Part shown: positions 22,322 through 57,110 of the stretch, piece after piece
Layout of the letters: the number at the start of each line of letters is the position of its first letter
Position numbering within the stretch: position 1 is the stretch's first letter
Source of the DNA: Amphibalanus amphitrite
Taxonomy: Eukaryota; Arthropoda; Thecostraca; Balanomorpha; Balanidae
DNA: 64,000 nt
Direction of reading: 5' to 3'
Assembly (NCBI RefSeq): GCF_019059575.1
Contig: NW_024881614.1
Coordinates: 868,001 to 932,000, forward strand
The notes under the pieces: model-generated
Told to the model about the DNA's origin: nothing
What the model saw: only the letters and a program-made list of their open reading frames with translations
Databases searched by the model: none
Program-made: the position numbers and the translations under genes

Positions 22322-23657
22322 ATGGTGGCTGCTTTTCCACTGGCCAAGCTTGGCACACTGGTAATCAAACAGGTCAGCAAGCCACTGGCCAATGTCATCA
22401 AAGAGCGGGCTAAAAGGAGCTACTTTTTCCGCACCTACGTGTGCATGCCACCTGCACAATGTGAGTATTCATGGAAAATCAATGCATTTCAGTAGTGACA
22501 AAAAGATGTCTACAGCTATGGAAATCCAGGTATTTCCAGGCTATGAAGTGCTATTTTATGCCTACCAGTCACTAATCAGTGACATCATCCAGTCAAAAAC
22601 ATGTTTATCAGGGCATGCCATTTTTATCACCTAAATCACATCATTAGCCCTTGACTGGCCTCATCCCTGGTGCTAACTAGAAATTGTTGAACATAATGTG
22701 CTGTGACACTTTTGATAGACATTGGAAACTTGCAACAGATTACAGATATAATGTATTCATCCACTGGTCTAATTTTTAATGCCTATTAATTTGTGTAAAA
22801 TAGTGTTTTATGCATCATTTATCATAGGTATGTGTAATTGTACATCCTCCCAAGCGCCTAAATTAAAGCATTTTATGATAAGTATTTTATGTTCTTATAA
22901 ACTTTTTATTATGAGTATTTTACTGTTTAATGTTCTTATTGCTGATGTTCCCAGTGTATCATTGGTGTGAGGTACGAACAAAGATGTGGATCATGAACTT
23001 GGGGAGGTCCGGAGATATTCCAAAGCTGAATGAAGCAATGGCTATCGATCTTGGGGCCAACATGCTTGGAGAAGGTAAGCCTGAAAAGAAATTGTGTTGT
23101 TCATCCATTCCCACTAATCAATGCTGACTCAGCTTCTCAAATAATATGGAATGGTCTACTTCTTCACCCTTTTATTCATTGTATTGCTTTGATAAAATAT
23201 GATTGCATGAGTTTCATGAAGTTACCAAACACAGCCTTTTGCTATTGTAATGTTCACCACCTCTGAAATCTGCCCAAATGCACACACATGCCTGCAGCTG
23301 CGGTGCTCCTTAACCGGTGACTCGCGGTGCTCTCTCACAGGCGTTATTCTGGGTATCGCTACCGGCGTGCTGCTGTACGAATACAACCGTTCAGCAGCCA
23401 AAGAGGAGGCCCGCGAGGCCGCCCAGCACGCCCGGCTCCGCTCCCTCGAGACGGCGCTGGACGACCTGCGCTTCACGGCCGAGGAGCAGGACACGCGACT
23501 GCGCGAGCTGACGCGCCGGCTGGTGGCGCTCAACCCTCCGCCGGTGCCCCCACCGGCCCCCGCGGCGCCCGCCGGGACCACACCCCAGCAGCAGGGCGGA
23601 GAGGGCCGGCTGCAGACGGCGATAAAGGACGCGACGGGACGACTACGGGGCAGCTGA
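22322..23657 (+). CDS. OPA3: OPA3, mitochondrial outer/inner-membrane lipid-metabolism regulator
   Basis: Three coding exons, 22322-22460, 22955-23074 and 23341-23657, with GT-AG junctions and phases closing at 191 codons plus TGA. The N-terminus [20 protein letters not shown] and the following [19 protein letters not shown] are strongly conserved with vertebrate OPA3. Exon 2 gives [12 protein letters not shown] and [16 protein letters not shown]. Exon 3 gives a short hydrophobic segment ([15 protein letters not shown]), a charged coiled coil of about 50 residues, and a Pro/Ala/Gln-rich tail that is lineage-specific. OPA3 is a mitochondrial protein; human mutations cause optic atrophy and 3-methylglutaconic aciduria. 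The ATG is preceded by a likely 5'-UTR intron acceptor (TTTCTTCACAG, ending 22305). It is convergent with the nucleoside transporter. Confidence 0.95.
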
Positions 23658-24330
23658 GAGGGCGAGCTGTGGGGAGGTGTGTGTGTAGCTGTAAATGTTA
23701 TGGCTTCCTGTGAACGTTACCGTTGTGTGGCATAATTCGCGCTGAGAGCTGCAGCCCTGGTGTCGCCGGCGTCGTGGCGACTACACTGTGCTTTTTGTAC
23801 CTGCTGGGATAAGTGAAACAATGCCCTTAGAGCGAGACCCCATCACGGCACTCGAGATGCTCTGACAGTCATGAATCATTGACATTTAGAATTTCCTGTG
23901 TAAGTCTCCAGAGATGCTCGCAGCTCGTGATCTATATTTAGGCTCGGTTGTTCGTACCTCATTATCCACATGTCTGTTGGAGCAATGCTCGATAACGTTA
24001 CCACTGGGCCAGTTTGCGCTGTTTTGTTTGTGCTCCGATGTGGCTGGCTCCCAATACGCCCACCGGTTCAGGTACCGTTCCGGTGGGTGGGCTCGGTCTG
24101 CCCTCTGTGAGCCGCGGAGGGTTGGGTTATTTGGCGATCCCCGTGTCGGATGTGACAATCCTTGCAATGGTGCAATACAGGGAGAGGGACGGTGGTAAGA
24201 TAACAGGTGCTGTGTGTGGGATATCACGGAAGGAAATGACTAGTTTTTTTTTTATATTTTGAGAGAACAAGTTGGACTTCACTGTATAATTATGTTGATA
24301 AATCACTTTGACGATTATCGCTGGTCAGAT

Positions 24331-24336
24331 TTTATT
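24331..24336 (-). terminator. candidate poly(A) signal of the nucleoside transporter
   Basis: AATAAA on the minus strand, about 555 bp past the stop codon at 24891. It is the first canonical signal downstream. Confidence 0.45.
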
Positions 24337-24848
24337 GACAGCGCTCTAAAACAGATACGTGTAACATCAACAGGCAACAGTTGGAGCGGAGCGACATCCG
24401 ATGAAAGCATCACTTCCACACGTTCGATATGAGGCGACATTACAGCTGCGGTGATGCAAACGAGGAACATCGGCGACGCTGAGTCGCAACCGATCCGTGG
24501 AAGTGACAACATATCACGATAAAGTAACTCAATTTGGCGAGTCGTCTTGACTAAGGGCGACACGTAACTCTCATGCTCTCGCAGCGGAGAGCTCGCGCCG
24601 TCTCAGATAGTCCCTTCCTCTCTGCCACCTGGTGATCATGTAACGAACCTGTCGATCGTTTCTTTTCCGCTAGGCGGCAGCACATGATGGCAACACTAAC
24701 GTCCGTTCGCCATCATGGCGCAGCTCTCCGCCAAACGTTTGATTGACTATCACTGGCGGGAACGATCGACCCGGAGACAAGCCGAAGCACCGCGCCAATC
24801 TCGTGCGCCAAGCTCGTCACGAGGTGCGCCGGGCTCGTCACGAGCCGC

Positions 24849-24869
24849 ACGTGACGTGACGTGACGTGT
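24849..24869. repeat. (GTGAC)n short array
   Basis: CACGTGACGTGACGTGACGTG lies 22 bp beyond the transporter stop codon. It creates overlapping CACGTG and TGACGT motifs. It is in the 3' UTR, so the motif content is probably incidental. Confidence 0.7.
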
Positions 24870-24890
24870 GACGGCGGGTGTCGCGCACGC

Positions 24891-48471
<23,581 letters not shown>

Positions 48472-49739
48472 GGCGGCTTCCCGTCGTCACGGCAGAAGTC
48501 GGAGCGTCTTCGTCGACGACCGTCGACGATTGGGCACGGGGCGCGAGTGACGCCCGGGGCGACAGGCCGCCGGCCGCGCCGCGGGGGGCTCGTCTCCGCC
48601 GGCAGCGACACACAGCGGGAGCCGCTGGAAACAGGCTGCCGCGCGCGCAGGGGTCCCATGCCCGGAGGGTATGTGAAGGTCGCCCGGTGCGGCGCTGGAG
48701 GCGCGCTGTCCAGGGGGCGGTACCACATCGCTGACCAGAGCTTATAGGAAGAGTTGTGGTATGGAGGTTACGTCATGCAGTTACGCCTCTTTCTGAAGGG
48801 CTGGTATGGTATCGTCGAAAATATGTTACCGACTTTGCATAATGACTGGAAGCGTATTTCTCATTTGTCAGTCGAAAACAAACAAAAGATAGCCCCAGCG
48901 GTAGGCGGAAGTGCGAACAATAAATCTCTGGAAATCAAACTCTACGGAAATCAAATGAGTACACACGGGTCGCCAATTTTTACTAGCTTTTGTATCAGGC
49001 AGGTCTGTTTCGAGGGCACCAGGCTACCCGAAATCAATTATTGCCTTCGCTTTGTAACCGGTATCCGCGATAATGCACAGCAGTGAGCAGCTCCTTTCCA
49101 GCGCACCACGCTCGGATGCTGTGCCGCAGTGCTCCGGTGCGTCCCGGCACAGTCTACCCACTCGCCGGTGAACGGCGCCTTCAAAACGGGTAGCCGATAG
49201 GCTGGAAAACAAAGTAAAAGAAGAATGAGATAAAATGATGTAAGTGCTTGCATTGCCGGGTCTTGGCACCAGCCATAAGAAACAAACGACACTGCATGTC
49301 CTTCGAGGGGACTCGGTGCCCGGCAGTAGGCACTACTTCCCCATTTTCATTAGCTAAGTGATGGATACGGACGAGCCAAGTATGCCAATCTAACTGAGCC
49401 AATGGTGAACTTTTGATCTTATCGCGCATGGCATTAGTCCTTCCGGCCTTTGTCTACGCGGTGCCATTCAGCATAATGACATAAATCGTACGCCAATTGG
49501 AAATGGAATATCGCGAAAGAATGCGTGTAGGTGTGTGTCTAGCTCCTCCGTGAGCACATTTTTCGTAAACTGCTGGATGTTTGACCTTTGAAATTACGCT
49601 GACACGGCTCGTTCACCAACTGTTTAGAAATAAATCCTAAAATCGATACAGGCTCCAGTTTTGACTGACGACACGTTGATAACCGCAGATAGCACTGGCG
49701 GGCGAAGCGCTCTATATCGATCGTATACTCAGCAAACAA
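48472..49739. other. ENT 5' flank
   Basis: 48472-48740 is CpG-rich and is the likely promoter and 5' UTR of the nucleoside transporter; overlapping frames on both strands reflect GC content. 48741-49739 is ordinary AT-richer DNA with no recognised feature. Confidence 0.4.
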
Positions 49740-49840
49740 CCTTATTACGAGCGAGCGAGCGCAGCGAGCGAAGCGAGTCTTTTCAATATAACGGAAAAAT
49801 CTCAGTATGAGCGGCCCGGCCCGGCCCGGCCCGGCCTGTA
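49740..49840. repeat. GAGCGAGC-rich and (GGCCC)n simple repeats
   Basis: GAGCGAGCGAGCGCAGCGAG at 49749-49775 and five GGCCC/CCCGG units at about 49811-49837. They directly precede the CACGTG-rich array and may be its edge. Confidence 0.75.
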
Positions 49841-49845
49841 ACGCT

Positions 49846-50575
49846 TTTGAGAGGCTTATATCTCAGCAACCGCTGGACCGAATGGCCTGCGGTCTTTTTT
49901 GCTGGGTAGCCCCATCCCTTCTACCCCGTAATTGACTACTTTTGATACATCTCAGTGACCGCCGTGGCACGTGCCACGTGAAAAGTCAAGGGTGTTCAAG
50001 CAGTTTTGCAAAAGTAATGATTTTGAGAGGCCCATATCTCAGCAGCGGCTTGAGCGATTGTCTTGCGGTCATTTTTATAGGGTAGCTGCATCCCTTCTAC
50101 CAAAGGTCGGATACTCTTCATCTATGTGAGTGACCCCCACTGCACGTGCAAAATACAACAATAAGAGGTGCCAAATTTGTTCCCATTTCAGTAACTCGGT
50201 AATTACTGGGGCGATTTCGCTGAAACTTGGCATACAGGTAGGCACCCACCAGGCAATGCATTCCCATGTGTTGCGGTTAGGGTGCTACTGCACGTGCGCT
50301 CGTGCAGGGGGCGTTTCCAGATCTCGAGAACGGGTGGGCCGATTGCGCTCAAATTTGGTACACGGTTGGGGACCAGTTAGTAGGGTGCCGTGCAAAAGTC
50401 AGTTTGGACCCCGTTTGCACGTGCGCACGTGCAAAATGCCGCTTCCAGATCTCAGGAACGGCTGGGCCGATTGTGTTCAAATTTGGCACACCGCTAGCGA
50501 CCGGTTAGAAGGGTGCTTTGCACAAGCCCGTTGAAAGCACCTTCTCGCCCTTCCGCACGTGCAGGGCTCACTATC
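49846..50575. repeat. array of five diverged repeats, each with a CACGTG box
   Basis: Units begin near 49846, 50023, 50190, 50320 and 50449 (128-178 bp each). Shared features are ATCTCAGNAACGGCTGGGCC, CCGATTGYGYTCAAATTTGG in the last two, a CCCTTCTACC or GGGTGC segment, and a distal GCACGTGC. Seven CACGTG hexamers occur in about 600 bp by eye. It has no coding signal. Similar repeat sentences are common in arthropod transposons, but I cannot name the family. Confidence 0.65.
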
Positions 50576-51287
50576 TCGCTCGCTCGTTCTTCGCCCAAAA
50601 GGCGTTTTACTGGTACTAACAACCGAGGAGATAACATAAACGTTCGCACGGCTGTAGTACACGTAAAAGCCAGCACCGCGACTTCATCCATAAAACTTAA
50701 AAAAAAAAAGAACCCAGCAGCCGGCTAACTGTATTCACTTTTTTTCGGCGAAAACCAAACATCTGATGACACACAAGTACACGATGAATGACGATGGTAA
50801 GGTCACAAGAACAGGACAGAGCTTCCAGCCGACATAGGGATAACGTGAGAGGTCTGTGGGCTGACGACACTGCCAAATCGATGCGGCAAAGCTCTCCGGA
50901 CTTACGGAACCGGTTACGTCAGTCAGAGTCTAACCGTTCTGGAGCTTCTGGAAAACGCTGAATGAAATGCCAGCATTTGGTCAATATGTGGCAGAGTTTG
51001 TCTATGAAACCTTTGAGAGGAATTTTGCGCATGTATCAAAGATCAGAACGAGAACCCATCAATGAACACTTTCACGCGATGTAGGAATATTCACTTCCCA
51101 GCTTTCTAGGATTGGGTGTTTTTAGCCTGAGCCCGTAAGTACAAACATCTTCCAGCAAGTCAGTGTTGCGCAATGCCGCAGCTCTCCTTAGACGTGGCAA
51201 TAGCATTCAATCACTGTTTGAATGGTCACCGAGACACCGTCTGAGTCACTTGGGGTGGTATGTGCGGCTTGGACCAAAGCGTGTCAT

Positions 51288-51569
51288 TCACAGCTCCATG
51301 ACACCAGCGACATCAGATAGGCCTGACTGGTGTAGGTAGGTCCGGGCAGCGTGCATCCGGGCAACTATCACACTGCACAGGCTGTCGGTCACCTCTAACC
51401 TATCAGCTTCACCGCCACGGAACTCCATCCAGCCAGCACCCGAGCTGCACTGGTACGGGGTGACCTCTGGTGATCCGTCAGCAGTCGGGACGAACAATGA
51501 TGGCAATGGTAACGGGGGTTCTGGCACGCGCAAGTTCACTTCCCTTACGTCCACTGAACAATCATGCAC
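51288..51569 (-). CDS. possible exon or 3'-UTR ORF, unknown
   Basis: About 93 codons open without an ATG at the start (begins GTG), ending TGA. The peptide (LRVPEPPLPLPSLFVPTADG ... LCSVIVARMHAARTYLHQSG) looks less random than neighbouring frames but matches nothing I know. It lies 210-490 bp past the RBM42 stop on the same strand, so most likely RBM42 3' UTR; an unrelated terminal exon is possible. Confidence 0.2.
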   Translation of the reverse strand: MHDCSVDVREVNLRVPEPPLPLPSLFVPTADGSPEVTPYQCSSGAGWMEFRGGEADRLEVTDSLCSVIVARMHAARTYLHQSGLSDVAGVMEL

Positions 51570-51778
51570 GCCACAGGACCGCTGTTCCGTCCTCTAGAGA
51601 TCGCCTTACTGTCAGTTTCGGCGTAAGTAATGCACACTGCACTGGGCAGTTCACAGCTGTGAGGTCCCCGCCGCAGCGATACACACCACATGAGCCGCTC
51701 TGATGACACGAATTAGACACAACACGCCGCATGTTCTGTTGGACTGAGGCTAATCAAGATACTCGTCGTGGACGAGCA

Positions 51779-54700
51779 TCACAACAGTCCGAACGCAGCG
51801 CGCTCCTTTTGCTTCTTTCGGACAACATCGATCTGCCGGTCGCGCCACTGGCTCTTCCTCAGCTTGATTGGTCTGCTGCCCACGTACTTTCCTACAGGGG
51901 AGCACGGTACGGGTCAGATGGGCAGGGGTCAGAAACGACGGATCATCTATTAACTTGAAAACAGTGTGGTAGCACGATAAAAAAAAATAAGTTGATAACA
52001 GCCAGAATAGCTTATGTGAACAAGTAGGCAACCTGTAAAGGAGAGCAATAAGTTGTCTGAAACGTTAGAGCGTTTGAATTAAAACATGCACGATTATTTT
52101 ATCCGCATGAAACCTGAAGCTATGGAAGCCATGAACGCAAGCAACAAAAAAAGCTTTAAAACATCTTGTTAACACGCAGAGAGCGAAATTCGTAAGATCA
52201 GTTGGTAGTTCTGCAGATATCATCTTTCAAAAGGGAATATTTAAACAAAAATCCTATTCCTAAAAAAATCAGATGAGGAATGAGACAAAGGTTAAACTTA
52301 CGATTTGTTGTTTCAAGCCAGGTTGCAGTTATCGGTAAAAAATGAATAAAAAGCAATACGAGAACAACACATGGTGCAAATTAGTGATACAAAAAAAAAA
52401 TAGAGCCAGCGTACTTCTCTAATCCCAACCCAGACATAAAGCCCCATTAACCCGCGCCCTGCTGGGGGGGGGGGGGGGTGTTTGAACACCTCCCCCCCCC
52501 CTTGTGGTTTTTCGCGAATATCTCAAAAACGGCGGCGCTCCGCGCCGCCCTTTTTGGTATACCTTATCATACATCAATTCTACACATGTTGTGAAAATTT
52601 CAGACCAAGGTCATTCGAGGTCAGGTCACCAGGTCACTTTAAGTGACCTCACCTCATAAAAAGTTTCAATGTCTGTCATAGCTACACCGAGTGACCGATC
52701 GCTTTGAAACTTTCAGCGATTGCTAAGAGCAACAGCATGTACAAAATGTATATCTCAGAATTTTGATATCGATGACCTAAGGTCAGGTCAATTTTGCGAC
52801 CTCCCCATTATAAGTCAATGGAAAAAATTGAAATGCGCCTCTTTTGAACGAAAGACATTATAAACACTCCCAAACACTGAATTACAAGTGGTTTAGACAC
52901 ACTGAACATGAAAATGGTGTCCGTGACCCCTGTTTATGCCCTGAGGTCATCTAAGGTCACGAATGGTATCGAACAGTTTTTCGCAAATAACTTTTGATAG
53001 AGGCATGCTAGAGCGATGAAAACGCCTTAGATGTGTTCAGCTCGACGATACGGATCGACTGATATGCAACATGACCCTTTCCGGTCAGGTCATGACCTTG
53101 ACCTGAGGTCAAATTTTCAAGTTGACCTCTCAAGGTCAAGTTATAGTTCATTCCATGCGGCTTGACGAGAGGAACACGATGCCGGTAAAAGTAAGCTCGT
53201 ACAAGGCTTGGGTCAAAAGTTATTGCAGAAAAACCGTTTCCGAAAAAATCGGCTATTTTTGCAGTTTTTGCCCCCTGAAGGCAAAACCGTTGACGTTTGG
53301 TCAAATCTGAGAGAATTACTCAGAAAGGGCGTTAATAGGGCTATCGAATGCGCTTTTCCGCGGCGCTGTAGCTCTATTGGTTCCCGAGTTATGCGTTGGC
53401 TTCTTGGAAATTGTCTACATTCGAACTAGAAATTGGCGAAATTTTGCCTTCAATGACCTCTGGTGACCTGACTTTTGACCTGACCAAAAAATTGACTGAA
53501 GTAATTTCCTCATTATTTTTGACGCTCTTTCGAACGCCGCCTTCCGCGTATCGCTACGTGGCCCAGGAGCCGAGTTGGAAGGGGGGGGGTGTTCAAACAC
53601 CCCCCCCCCCCCCCAGCAGGGCGTGGAAATCCAGGACCCCCAGCCGGGCGCGGGTTAAGACGGCAAACTTGCGCATGCTCAGTGCTCACCATGTGCATTC
53701 CAAGCGAGCGCCGTTATCCACACCGCTGCAGCATCCACCATCCCAACATACCAATATCAACAGCTCCCTATGAAGGCTAAAATAGTTTTTGCAGCGCATG
53801 CAAATCGCCAGCCCCGCCAAGTAATGTTACAACAGCTATTTCACGACACAGACAATTTGATTCGAGGACGGAAGGATAACCTTGGTCATAAATCAAGAAC
53901 CGTGAATTTAGGTCTAAGATAAAATGACTGTTTCAAAGAGTTTGCTATTTCGTCACTAGATGGCAGTCTGATCGGCGCCTGCAATCATGCTGTACCGCAC
54001 TGCAAGAATATTTCCCCATTCCTGCCACCAGAGGGCAGTGGGGTGAAAGGCTGGAATGTTAATCATCAATTAAGGATCAATTAATCATTTTCGTCTGGCA
54101 ACACTCGCAATTGGACAATCGAGCAAGGAAGAATAAAGCAGATAAACCAAAACCACTCAATCACCTGCAACAATATACCACAAACTGAAAACATCCGCAA
54201 GCGTAACTTGAGCAAGCGTACCAGACACCAACAAATCCGACATCCACCACCACAACGCATGCGCCCATTATACCCCTGCGTTCCGTCTCCCTGATTCCCT
54301 CATCTCACCATTCATCTCCTTCATGGCGCGCACGTAGTCATCCGACTCGCGGAAGCTGATGAACCCGTAGCCCTTGGTCTTGTTGGAGCGCTTGTCGCGC
54401 ACCACCTTGGCCTTGACGAAGGACGGGTAGACGGAAAAGTAGCGCGTCAGCACGTCCTCCGTCACGTCGTTACCCAAGTCGCCGGCGAAGATGCGGAAGT
54501 CATCTGCAGAGAACAGACAGAACGGCGGTTATAAAAGAAGTACATGAGTGTCATACGTCAGTTTAGAGGGATAGCAGACATGACTCGTTAAGCACAGACT
54601 TAAGTTGCATTGTCAAAATAGCGATTTTTTTCTCAATAGGTCTGTACAGCCCTCACAGCATTAAGCGGTTGGCAAGGTTGCCAACATCACAATGATCCAT

Positions 54701-57110
54701 CAGTATTGATGAATAAGTCTTAAGTTTTTTTTTTTCTTCTTCACGCTTTAGCACTTCTTCAATTCGTCTGAGAGTTCTGCGATCAGTTTACGAACAGTGC
54801 CAAAAAGGCGGGCACCAAACCAGTTGAATGTTTCGAAAGATTTACAACAAGTTGCGTATCATGTGGACTGTTTACAATGAAAAAGTAGCCAGAGACAGTG
54901 TGCAATATCATTCTGCGCCCAGTGCCGATTACGTACTAAATTCCCCGCTAAACCGTTCTCCACAACCCGCTTACCCTGGTCCCAGTCATGCAGGGAGCGG
55001 TCCTCCCAGATCTGCCCGCCGGCCGTGCGGATGAACTTCTTCGGTCGCTTCTGTTTCTGCTGTTTGCCCTGTTTTCCCCCGTGCTGGTGACCGCTGCCGC
55101 CGCTGCCGCCGGGTTTACCGCCGTCCACCACAGTCGTGGTACTGGAGGCCACCCGTTCTGCCATCGCCGCCGCCTTGGACTTCTTTGACGAGCCGCCGGC
55201 GGAGGCAGCGGAGGACGAGGGTTTGGCGTCGGCGGCGGCGGCCGGCGCGGCAGCGGGCTCCTCCTCAGCGGGCGCGGGCCGCTTCAGCTGCGGTTTGGAG
55301 GCGTATACCTTGGGCCCAGAGCTGGGGACGAGATGGCGGGTCAACATGACGCTGGTAACAGGACAAAGTACACTGGGGTGTACACAAACCTTCGGCCCGG
55401 AGCTGGGGACGTGATACAGGGTCAACGGGACGCCGAAACGCTCTCCGTAGCACTATGCTGGTATGCGTTAGACAAACACGAATTATACCTGTTAGCAGCC
55501 AATGAACATCAACTCACAGCGAAGCTTAACGCCACGCGTAGCACATCGTTAAAAAAAGGTAAGTGATACCCATTGGCCATACCTCATCAGCACACGTCCT
55601 CCAATCACGGCCTTTTCATAAACACACTTTCAGTCCCAAGCACGCCCGCCCCCTTGCCTCTACACAGCAAGGACACACCCCTTCATCTTCCCCTCACCTG
55701 ATGACGGGTGCCGAGATGACAGGTCGCGGCGGCGCCGGGCCCCTCCAGCCGGGCGGCGGGCCGGGGCCGCGCACATAGCCCGGCGGCGGTGGCACGAATC
55801 CACCCGGCGGGCCCATGCCCGGCCCGGGCCCGTAGTGGTGCGGCACGTAGCCGGGTGGAGGCGGCGGCGGGGGCGGGGGAGGAGGCGGAGGAGCCGCGGC
55901 ACCCACCGCGGTCACCGGCGGACCCCCGATCTCAGGCAGCTCCGGCAGCGGAGGCGGCGGCGGCGGCGGGGGCAGCGGACCTGACGACGGCAGGTGGTGA
56001 GTTATTACATGTAAAACATAGACTCAGACAGAGCCGCCCATCCCACCCATGAACAGCTGTTAGATGTGCAGTTTAAGTCGATGCAGTAGCCTACTGACAT
56101 TACGTGAAAGCTCAGAGACTGACCTGACGGTTTGCTCAGCTGGTGAGGTACGAACATATTGGCCGGTCTAGGTGGCGCTGCGGCAGCCGCCGCACCACCG
56201 TAGCCTTCAGAAGCTATTTGTGTCAGCTTATCCTGAACCTGTCAAAACAAGGACGTCGAGTCAATAGCTCATACCTAAATCCTTGTTGCAGTAAATTACT
56301 ATGTATGAACCGCAGTTCTGTAGACAATGACATGGCTCTAATGTGGATGAAAAACTGTGCCTAATTTGCTCCCCATATTACTATTAAGTTGTAATACCTC
56401 TCCTAAGACGATGCGGGAGGCCTTATCCCCAAAGACGGCCATCAAACCTCACCCCACGAAATATGGGCTACGCAAAAGTCGCACCCTATCATCTGCCTTT
56501 TATTATAAAGATATTTTGTTTAAACATACCTTTATTAGTTAATCAGCTAACTAGCTCATCAAGCTTAACATAGCAGCAGAACAGCCTGTTGCTGCCCGAG
56601 GCACAGTTGGCCGACACTCACCGAGGTGAAGGTGTTGGCGGCGATGATGGGCGGCCGTGGCTCGGCCGACACGACCTCCGGGGCCACGGCAACACCGGCG
56701 CCGCCGCCGATCTGCTGCTCGAACCTGACACAGACAGGGAACACATGAAAATCAGACATGGGAAATTGGGAAATGGGAACAAAGAGGAGAATAGGAAATT
56801 GCCCAATCCTGCCATTGTGGAAAGGGAACACATAAAACAGCAGTGAATGCAATTATCTGAGCCATCAGTGATCAGCGATTAGACATATTGGAAATGAAAA
56901 GGTAGGTAATATGCCACAGCTCAAAGATGACTGACACATGCATGTAGCAAAAAAATGTGTGGTAAGATTTTATAAATAGCAAAAGAAAGCACCCATCATT
57001 ATCACAAGCCATTTCCCAGTAGTCTCCAAGCTGTGTTGAAAACACAAGTGCATGTGTTGTTATACTCACATGTTCATCTCTGCCTCCAACATTCCCTGAC
57101 CAGTATCCAT
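51779..57110 (-). CDS. RBM42: RBM42, RNA-binding motif protein 42
   Basis: Seven coding exons on the minus strand: 57070-57110, 56622-56724, 56124-56238, 55698-55980, 54975-55321, 54309-54503, 51779-51891. GT-AG throughout; phases close at 398 codons plus TGA. An in-frame TGA six codons upstream supports the ATG. The short N-terminal motif LEAEMNMFEQQI matches human EAEMALFEQE. A Pro-rich exon with poly-Pro runs (about 87-181) and an Ala/Lys/Gly-rich exon follow. KKFIRTAAGQIWEDRSLHDW leads into one RRM: RNP2 RIFAGDLG, RNP1 KGYGFISF, then YVRAMKEMNGKYVGSRPIKL. The C-terminus is KKQKERAAFGLL. The family binds RNA through this RRM and works with hnRNP K and the spliceosome. The last intron (2.4 kb) contains a piggyBac-like element. 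Confidence 0.96.
52451..53654. mobile_element. piggyBac-like non-autonomous element, 1.2 kb
   Basis: TTAA flanks both ends (52447-52450 and 53655-53658). Terminal repeats read CCCGCGCCCTGCTGGGGG and, inverted, CCCGCGCCCGGCTGGGGG. A second inverted pair (TGCTGGGGG, poly-G, GTGTTTGAACACC) lies next to the left end but about 30 bp in from the right end, the asymmetry known from piggyBac. There is no transposase ORF. The interior carries about 19 AGGTCA/TGACCT hexamers. It is inserted in the last intron of RBM42. Kolobok elements also use TTAA and cannot be excluded. Confidence 0.8.
55312..55410 (-). repeat. duplicated splice-acceptor segment in RBM42
   Basis: The start of exon 5 (CCCCAG, then CTCTGGGCCCAAGGT) is repeated about 68 bp upstream as CCCCAG, then CTCCGGGCCGAAGGT, together with the intron sequence before it. 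The upstream copy has an intact acceptor and is followed by a GTTTGT donor-like site, so it could act as a 13-nt alternative exon or a decoy. Confidence 0.7.

Larger units (their letters stand above)
23658..24890. other. convergent intergenic region between OPA3 and ENT
   Basis: It holds the 3' UTRs of two converging genes. No canonical plus-strand AATAAA was seen for OPA3. No conserved coding segment was recognised; frames near 23886-24262 overlap on both strands and look like chance. Confidence 0.4.

Noticed and set aside
24840-24870. CACGTG/TGACGT cluster as an enhancer
   Set aside because: A simple GTGAC repeat directly after the transporter stop codon explains it.
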